Shown here: in pieces, positions 59,604 to 64,000 of the stretch | How positions within the stretch are numbered: position 1 is the first letter of the stretch | Layout of the letters: each line of letters starts with the position of its first letter | Source: SIRX01 sp965214475 | GTDB lineage: Bacteria > Actinomycetota > Rubrobacteria > Rubrobacterales > Rubrobacteraceae | Assembly: GCA_965214475.1 (NCBI GenBank) | Contig: OZ243953.1 | Coordinates: 124,001 to 188,000 of the forward strand | DNA length: 64,000 bases | Reading direction: 5' to 3' | Program-made: the position numbers and the translations under genes | Notes under the pieces: model-generated | The model's database searches: none | What the model was told of the DNA's origin: nothing | What the model saw: the letters and a program-made list of their open reading frames with translations, nothing else

Positions 59604-60290
59604 TCATACGCCAAACTTGTACCCGACGCCCCACACGGTCTGCAGGTAGCGGGGGTTGGCGGGGTCGGGCTCAATCTTCTCCCGTAGCCGACGCATGTGA
59701 ACGGTTACGGTGCTGGTCTCGGCGGCGAAGGTGTAGCCCCACACCGTCTCCATGAGGTGGTCCCGGGTGTAGACCCTGCCGGGACTCGACGCCAAGTGGT
59801 GCAACAAGTCGAACTCCCGCGCCGTGAGTGTTACCGGATCCCCCTCCGACCGCACCTCGCGCTTGTTCGGGTCTATAGTGAGGCCGTCGAAGGTTAGGAC
59901 CGGCTGTGTAGGGTCTTGCGCGGTAATTTCTTCGACCCGTCGCAGGACGGCGGTTACCCTCGCGGCCAGCTCGCGAGGGGAGAAGGGTTTTACGACGTAG
60001 TCGTCGGCACCGACGCCGAGGCCGATGATGCGTTCCTCTTCGTCGCCTTTGGCGGTCAGCATGATGACGGGGACCCATCGCTCGGATTGCATGCGACGGC
60101 AGACCTCGAAGCCGTTGAGCTTGGGCAACATCAGGTCGAGTACGATCAGCTCCGGGTTGCTGTGCCGGAAGAGGTAGAGGGCTTCCTCGCCGTCGGAGGC
60201 CGAGATGACCGTGTGGCCATCGCGCCGCAGGTACAGTCCGACCACCTCGCGGATATTCGGTTCGTCATCCACAACCAGGATCCTTGCCAC
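59604..60290 (-). CDS. OmpR-family response regulator
   Basis: DNA-binding regulator, 228 residues. Receiver domain: ARILVVDDEPNIREV, phosphorylated Asp in IVLDLMLPKLNG, MLTAKGDE and DDYVVKPFSPREL. The winged-helix output domain follows: LTAREFDLLHHLASSPG, RDHLMETVWGY and VTVHMRRLREKIE. Start GTG 60290 gives the usual opening VARILVVDDE and has AAGG 5 bases and GAGGAGG 11 bases upstream. Longer in-frame starts run into the DM13 gene region and are less likely. Paired with the histidine kinase 4 bases downstream; targets unknown. Confidence 0.92.
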   Translation of the reverse strand: MARILVVDDEPNIREVVGLYLRRDGHTVISASDGEEALYLFRHSNPELIVLDLMLPKLNGFEVCRRMQSERWVPVIMLTAKGDEEERIIGLGVGADDYVVKPFSPRELAARVTAVLRRVEEITAQDPTQPVLTFDGLTIDPNKREVRSEGDPVTLTAREFDLLHHLASSPGRVYTRDHLMETVWGYTFAAETSTVTVHMRRLREKIEPDPANPRYLQTVWGVGYKFGV

Positions 60291-60318
60291 CCGGGCCTTC
60301 ACCTCCTCAACTTTCCGC

Positions 60319-60324
60319 ATTATA
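60319..60324 (-). promoter_or_regulatory. consensus -10 box (TATAAT) of the two-component operon
   Basis: A perfect TATAAT on the minus strand lies 28 bases before GTG 60290. TTGAGG is 19 bases further upstream, a slightly long spacer for a -35 box. Unlike the leaderless genes of the window, this one has room for the GAGGAGG ribosome-binding site. Confidence 0.5.
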
Positions 60325-60334
60325 CCGGCACACA

Positions 60335-60958
60335 TCAGGCGGGCCTCAAGGGTGCGGTGGCGAAGTTGCCCGAAAAACGCTGGCACCAGATCGAGATCGC
60401 ACGATGCACCTCCGGATCGAACTCCGCCGGAAGCTCATACGTCTGGTTCCCCTGATTCCCCTTCAGCTCACCCGCACTCACGAACCCCGCCTCCTCGACC
60501 GTTGCGGAGTCCACTGCATCTTCGGCGGCTACGGCGTAGACGAACAAGTCTGGGCCATTTTTTACGTTCAGGTTCTCAAGCCGCAGCACGTAGGAGCCGT
60601 TCGCCAAACGGTATACGGTGGCGTCGCCCGTACCCTCGTACTCCGCATTGTGAAACGCTCCCTCCAGGACCTTTATAGGACCGTTAGACTCGGAGACCGC
60701 GCCGCCTGCATCTTCGCCGTCGGCATTTGTTGAGGCGGTGTTCGTAGTCTCAGCAGACTTCGTACCGGATGTCTTTTCTGTCGTTTCGGAGGTCGTTGCT
60801 TCGGTGGTTGTAGTTGAGGATGAGAAGCTCTCATTTACTTCGCGATCTACGAAGGCGGCCTGAACTCCGAAGACCGCGAACGCCAGGTACAGCGCTACTG
60901 CCAGTCCACCCGCGGAGATCAGCCAGAAGACTTTACTCCCAATCAAACGGCCGATCAC
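60335..60958 (-). CDS. membrane-anchored DM13-domain protein
   Basis: A 207-residue protein. Residues 10-35 are a signal anchor (VFWLISAGGLAVALYLAFAV). A Ser/Thr-rich stretch with SSSTTTTEATTSETT follows, a likely flexible extracellular linker. The DM13 domain starts near 95: GAFHNAEYEGTGDATVYRL, YVLRLENLNVKNGPDLFVY, and IWCQRFSGNFATAPL with the conserved Cys. DM13 domains have been proposed to carry out electron transfer or hydroxylation. Start GTG 60958 overlaps the VTT gene stop (GTGA), with GGAAGGGA upstream. Confidence 0.82.
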   Translation of the reverse strand: MIGRLIGSKVFWLISAGGLAVALYLAFAVFGVQAAFVDREVNESFSSSTTTTEATTSETTEKTSGTKSAETTNTASTNADGEDAGGAVSESNGPIKVLEGAFHNAEYEGTGDATVYRLANGSYVLRLENLNVKNGPDLFVYAVAAEDAVDSATVEEAGFVSAGELKGNQGNQTYELPAEFDPEVHRAISIWCQRFSGNFATAPLRPA

Positions 60959-61710
60959 TTGACGTCCCTTCCTACTTTCGCCCTTTTCTGAAACCGACCG
61001 GGGATGAGGGAGATGATCACGAAGAACACCGCTGCTATCCCGAGGTAGATAAATGCGGTGGTCAGGTTATCTTGGGCGGTCGCCAGCGAGCCACCGGCGA
61101 ATGCGTAGACGATGACCCCAGGGATGATGCAGATGGTCGTAAGCAGCACGTAGGTTCCGAGTCTGACGCTGGTGAGGCCGTAAGTGTAGTTCTGTAGGTT
61201 GAACGGGAACAGGGGTACGAGCCGGGTAATGAGCAGCATTCGCCAGCCGTGTCTCTCCACGCCCTCGTCGAGTTTCTTTATGCGCTCGTTGTTATCCGTC
61301 CAGCTTTCGACCAGCCCGCGGGCCGCGTACCGGCTGGTCAGAAAAGCCAGGGTAGCGCCGACGCTCGCTCCGATCAGGGTCCACAGAGCCCCGAATATTG
61401 GCCCGAACACGAGACCGGCGAGCAAGGTGAGCGGCGTACCGGGTAGGAAAAACACGGTTGCGACGATGTACAGGAGGATAAAAACGAGCGGTGCGACGGC
61501 CCCGAAACCGTCTATCCAGGCCTGCAACCTCTCCAGGCCGTCAAGACTGATGTACTGTGTCAAACCGGTAAGGCGGGCAACCAGGATGACCACCAGAAGT
61601 GCGAGCCCGATGCCGATAAACCGGATCAGGTTGCCTTTCTTCTCAGCCGAACCGTCGGTCATCTTGCCCACCTCACCGGTTGCCGGTTTCAGATTATTGT
61701 CTTGACTCAT
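60955..61710 (-). CDS. VTT-domain membrane protein (TVP38/TMEM64, DedA-like)
   Basis: A 251-residue integral membrane protein. The VTT core is clear: FFLPGTPLTLLAGLVFGPIFG, GASVGATLAFLTSRYAARG and RLVPLFPFNLQNYTYGLTSV, followed by the last helices. Family members act as lipid scramblases or undecaprenyl-phosphate transporters, depending on the subfamily. The start is ATG 61710 because AGAGAGGAGA lies 5 bases upstream; the in-frame start at 61737 lacks one. The operon continues with the DM13 gene by a 4-base overlap. Confidence 0.87.
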   Translation of the reverse strand: MSQDNNLKPATGEVGKMTDGSAEKKGNLIRFIGIGLALLVVILVARLTGLTQYISLDGLERLQAWIDGFGAVAPLVFILLYIVATVFFLPGTPLTLLAGLVFGPIFGALWTLIGASVGATLAFLTSRYAARGLVESWTDNNERIKKLDEGVERHGWRMLLITRLVPLFPFNLQNYTYGLTSVRLGTYVLLTTICIIPGVIVYAFAGGSLATAQDNLTTAFIYLGIAAVFFVIISLIPGRFQKRAKVGRDVK

Positions 61711-61767
61711 CTGAATCTCCTCTCTTGAACTCGACAAGGGTAATGTAGGCTCCGGTTCTTACACGGC

Positions 61768-61790
61768 CATTTCGCAATCCTTACGAAATG
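61768..61790. promoter_or_regulatory. inverted repeat between the VTT gene and trpF
   Basis: CATTTCG and CGAAATG form a perfect 7-bp inverted repeat around 9 bases, between two divergent genes. Such a position suits an operator controlling either side. There is no further evidence, and no T-box or attenuator structure is seen before trpF. Confidence 0.3.
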
Positions 61791-61871
61791 CTTAACAGGA
61801 AAAACGCCCGGCTTGTATTTACGCCGAGGTGTTCGGCAGAGGCTCGTTTGAATAGAGAGTAAACTTGGAGT

Positions 61872-62486
61872 ATGACCCTGGTAAAAGTTTGCGGCATAAC
61901 CAACGTAGAAGACGCGCTTCTGGCCTCTGACACCGGTGCGGACGCTATCGGTCTGATCTTCGCCGAGAGTCCTCGTCGGGTGAACGAAGAGCGGGCGAGA
62001 GAAATAGTCGCTACTCTACCCGCCACTGTTCAGAAGGTCGGGGTGTTCGTGAACGAAAAACCAGAGACTATTCAACAACTCGTAGATAAGCTCGGGCTGG
62101 ATTATGTACAGCTACACGGCGACGAGAGTCCCGAGGTCGTCGCCAAGGTGCGGCAAGACGGGGTCGCGGTTATAAAAGCGCTGCGGGTGCGCGACGAAGG
62201 TTCGCTGGAAGCTTTGGAAGATCACGACGCGGATCTCTTCCTGCTGGATGCCTACAGCGAGAAAGCGCGGGGCGGAACGGGGGAAAAATTCGATTGGGAA
62301 TTAGCGAAGGCGTCCAGCGGGTATGCTAACATTCTCATTTCCGGGGGGCTTACCCCCGAGAACGTGCGGGCGGCGATCGAGTTCTTCGAGCCTTATGGCG
62401 TAGATGCTTCGAGTTCCCTGGAAGATGCGCCCGGAATAAAGAACGACGAGCGGGTTCGGAGGTTCGTAAATGCAGCAAAAGCTTGA
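61872..62486 (+). CDS. trpF: phosphoribosylanthranilate isomerase
   Basis: TIM-barrel isomerase of tryptophan synthesis, 204 residues. VKVCGITNVEDAL carries the catalytic Cys; ADAIGLIFAESPRRV, VGVFVNEKPE, VQLHGDESPE and LLDAYSEKARGGTGEKFDW with the catalytic Asp follow, and ILISGGLTPENV closes the phosphate site. ATG 61872 has TTGGAG just upstream. The presence of a dedicated TrpF argues against a PriA-type dual enzyme in this genome. It overlaps trpB by 17 bases. Confidence 0.95.
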   Translation: MTLVKVCGITNVEDALLASDTGADAIGLIFAESPRRVNEERAREIVATLPATVQKVGVFVNEKPETIQQLVDKLGLDYVQLHGDESPEVVAKVRQDGVAVIKALRVRDEGSLEALEDHDADLFLLDAYSEKARGGTGEKFDWELAKASSGYANILISGGLTPENVRAAIEFFEPYGVDASSSLEDAPGIKNDERVRRFVNAAKA

Positions 62487-63660
62487 TACAGGCTACTTCG
62501 GCCAGTACGGTGGCCGGTACGTCCCGGAAACACTCATACATGCGCTGGAAGAGCTGGAAGAAGCCTACGGGCGCTATCGCAACGACCCCGAGTTCCTCGA
62601 AGAACTCGATGGTTTGGCGCGGGACTTTGTGGGGCGTCCGACGCCGCTGATGTTTGCCTCGCGGCTTACGGAAAAGTGGGGCGGGGCGAACGTGTGGTTC
62701 AAGCGGGAAGACCTGGCGCATACGGGGGCGCACAAGATCAATAACACGTTGGGGCAGATTCTGTTGGCCGACCGGATGGGCAAGGAGCGCATCATTGCCG
62801 AGACCGGGGCCGGACAGCACGGCGTCGCAACTGCCACCGTAGCCGCGCTCTACGGCAAAGAGTGCGTCGTGTACATGGGTGAAGAAGACATCCGCCGCCA
62901 GCGACTGAACGTAGTGCGGATGCAGTTGATGGGCACGGAGGTCGTACCGGTAACGAGTGGGTCGAGGACGCTCAAGGATGCGGTGAACGAGGCGATTCGG
63001 GACTGGGTCACGAACGTCGAGGATACCCACTACATTATCGGGAGCGTGGTTGGTCCGGCTCCTTATCCGCGAATTGTGCGGGATTTTCAGGTCGTGATCG
63101 GGCGTGAGATCGAAGTCCAGGCCCGGGAACGCTTCGGAGGCGACCCGGACGCCATCGTCGCCTGCGTCGGCGCAGGCTCCAACGCCATCGGCGCTTTCCA
63201 CCCGTTTATCGGGCGCGAGAATGTCCGGTTGGTCGGCGTCGAGGCTGCGGGTCACGGGCTTTCTTCGGGGGAGCACGGGGCGTCGTTAGCGGAGGGCAAG
63301 CTGGGTGTGTTGCACGGGGCCAAGAGCTACGTGTTGCAGACGGAAGCCGGCCAGATCCGGGAGGCACACTCCATCTCCGCCGGGCTGGACTACCCCGCAA
63401 CCGGACCGGAGCACGCCCATCTAAAAGATCAGCTCGCTGCCGAGTACGTCAGCGTTGACGATGAAGAGGCATTGGAGGCGTTTACGCTGTGTTCGAAGGC
63501 CGAAGGCATCATCCCGGCGCTTGAGACGGCCCACGCCATCTCTTACGCGGAGAAGGTCGCCCGCGAACTCGGCCCCGGTAAGAACATGGTGATAAATCTC
63601 TCCGGCCGGGGTGATAAAGATGTGGATACGGCTGCGGAGGCGCTTGGTGTCGAAAGGTAG
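62470..63660 (+). CDS. trpB: tryptophan synthase beta subunit
   Basis: PLP enzyme joining indole and serine. FGQYGGRYVPETLIHALEEL at the N-terminus, REDLAHTGAHKINNTLGQ with the PLP lysine, ETGAGQHGVATATV, CVGAGSNAIGAFHPF and SAGLDYPATGPEHA are diagnostic of TrpB1. Length 396. ATG 62470 has GGAGG 8 bases upstream. The coupled trpA gene supports the standard alpha2-beta2 enzyme. The stop is overlapped by trpA by 14 bases. Confidence 0.97.
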   Translation: MQQKLDTGYFGQYGGRYVPETLIHALEELEEAYGRYRNDPEFLEELDGLARDFVGRPTPLMFASRLTEKWGGANVWFKREDLAHTGAHKINNTLGQILLADRMGKERIIAETGAGQHGVATATVAALYGKECVVYMGEEDIRRQRLNVVRMQLMGTEVVPVTSGSRTLKDAVNEAIRDWVTNVEDTHYIIGSVVGPAPYPRIVRDFQVVIGREIEVQARERFGGDPDAIVACVGAGSNAIGAFHPFIGRENVRLVGVEAAGHGLSSGEHGASLAEGKLGVLHGAKSYVLQTEAGQIREAHSISAGLDYPATGPEHAHLKDQLAAEYVSVDDEEALEAFTLCSKAEGIIPALETAHAISYAEKVARELGPGKNMVINLSGRGDKDVDTAAEALGVER

Positions 63661-64000
63661 CGAACGCCTGCGGGGAGTTTTCTCCGGCGGAAAGGTGACA
63701 CTCATGCCATACCTGACCGCAGGCTACCCGACGCTCGATGAGGCGCGGGAGGTGGGGGAGGCCTACGTCGCGGCGGGTGCGGATATCATCGAAATCGGGG
63801 TTCCATTCTCGGACCCGCTGGCTGACGGGCCGACTATTCAGGACACCACGACCCGCGCCCTGAAGAACGGGGCGGATCTGGCCTATTGCCTGGACCTCGC
63901 TTCAGGACTCTCGGGGCAGGTGCCGGTGGTCTTTCTCGTCTACTACAACGTGATCTTTGCTTGCGGGATGGAGCAATTCCTTGAGAAAGCTGCGGATGCC
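63647..64000 (+). CDS. trpA: tryptophan synthase alpha subunit (5' part, cut by the window edge)
   Basis: The open frame from GTG 63647 (MSKGSERLRGVFSGGK) to the end of the window reads TLMPYLTAGYPTLDEA, IIEIGVPFSDPLADGPTIQ with the catalytic Glu, and VVFLVYYNVIFACG, all TrpA hallmarks. GGAGG at 63636-63640 is 6 bases upstream. About 118 residues, just under half of the protein, lie inside the window. The gene overlaps trpB by 14 bases. The enzyme releases indole from indole-3-glycerol phosphate. Confidence 0.95.
   Translation, partial: MSKGSERLRGVFSGGKVTLMPYLTAGYPTLDEAREVGEAYVAAGADIIEIGVPFSDPLADGPTIQDTTTRALKNGADLAYCLDLASGLSGQVPVVFLVYYNVIFACGMEQFLEKAADA

Noticed and set aside
61740..61871. 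T-box riboswitch or attenuator before trpF
   Set aside because: Only one short dyad is present, with no T-box sequence, no Trp-codon leader and no alternative terminator.
1..64000. tRNA genes, rRNA genes, CRISPR arrays or phage genes
   Set aside because: I looked for tRNA arms, regularly spaced repeats and phage structural genes and found none that stand up; short GTTCGA matches lie inside coding regions.

Overview
The window is G+C-rich, gene-dense chromosomal DNA with frequent GTG and TTG starts and many 1-17 base gene overlaps. HisZ with a short HisG, bifunctional HisIE, UMF1-type MFS, M32 carboxypeptidase, amylosucrase and an actinobacterial-looking DipZ-type CcdA/thioredoxin pair point to a deep-branching actinobacterium, most likely Rubrobacter or a close relative. 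That assignment is inference from gene content, not a database match. No tRNA, rRNA, CRISPR array, prophage or replication origin was found.

Layout. 0-12 kb: dnaE, a UMF1 permease, M32 carboxypeptidase, a type II NADH dehydrogenase, amylosucrase, then a PadR regulator with an array of small membrane proteins, part of it decayed. 12-18 kb: the first histidine block, hisZ-hisG-hisD-[GNAT]-[unknown]-hisB-hisH-hisA. 18-20 kb: an HPP membrane protein cut close by a decayed IS630-type element. 20-28 kb: class A penicillin-binding protein, ACT-domain malic enzyme, a thioredoxin-fold 2Fe-2S protein with a Cys-to-His ligand change, a second NDH-2-like flavoprotein, small unknowns and an alpha/beta hydrolase with a long charged tail. 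29-35 kb: rplM-rpsI-glmM-DUF429-like-hisF-hisIE-trpE, nearly all overlapping. 35-39 kb: plsY, a fatty acyl-CoA reductase fused to a HAD-IB phosphatase, and a zinc alcohol dehydrogenase, tightly coupled. 39-50 kb: a LarA-like protein, a substrate-binding protein with two in-frame stops, an MFS exporter, tandem HAD phosphatases, GH31 alpha-glucosidase and an ornithine-cyclodeaminase-family enzyme. 49.8-52.1 kb: trpG-trpD-trpC. 52.3-61.7 kb: a deleted single-chain restriction-modification gene, a GH114-like protein, CcdA plus a TlpA-like thioredoxin, a broken membrane protein, a two-component system and a DM13-VTT pair. 61.9 kb to the end: trpF-trpB-trpA, with trpA running off the window.

How it works together. 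The histidine genes lie in two blocks and the tryptophan genes in three. Each block is internally overlapping and so translationally coupled; trpE is coupled to hisIE, not to the other trp genes. hisC and hisN are not in the window.

Two themes stand out. Nine first-of-operon genes have a TANNNT box 6-11 bases upstream of the start and no Shine-Dalgarno sequence, suggesting widespread leaderless transcription. The accessory stretches hold at least six damaged genes: a frameshifted membrane protein, a HAAS remnant, the IS630 transposase, the substrate-binding protein, the restriction-modification gene, and a membrane protein with an in-frame stop. The 5' end of amylosucrase is also out of frame with its ribosome-binding site. 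The best candidates for new biology are the reductase-phosphatase fusion operon and the 3Cys-1His 2Fe-2S protein.
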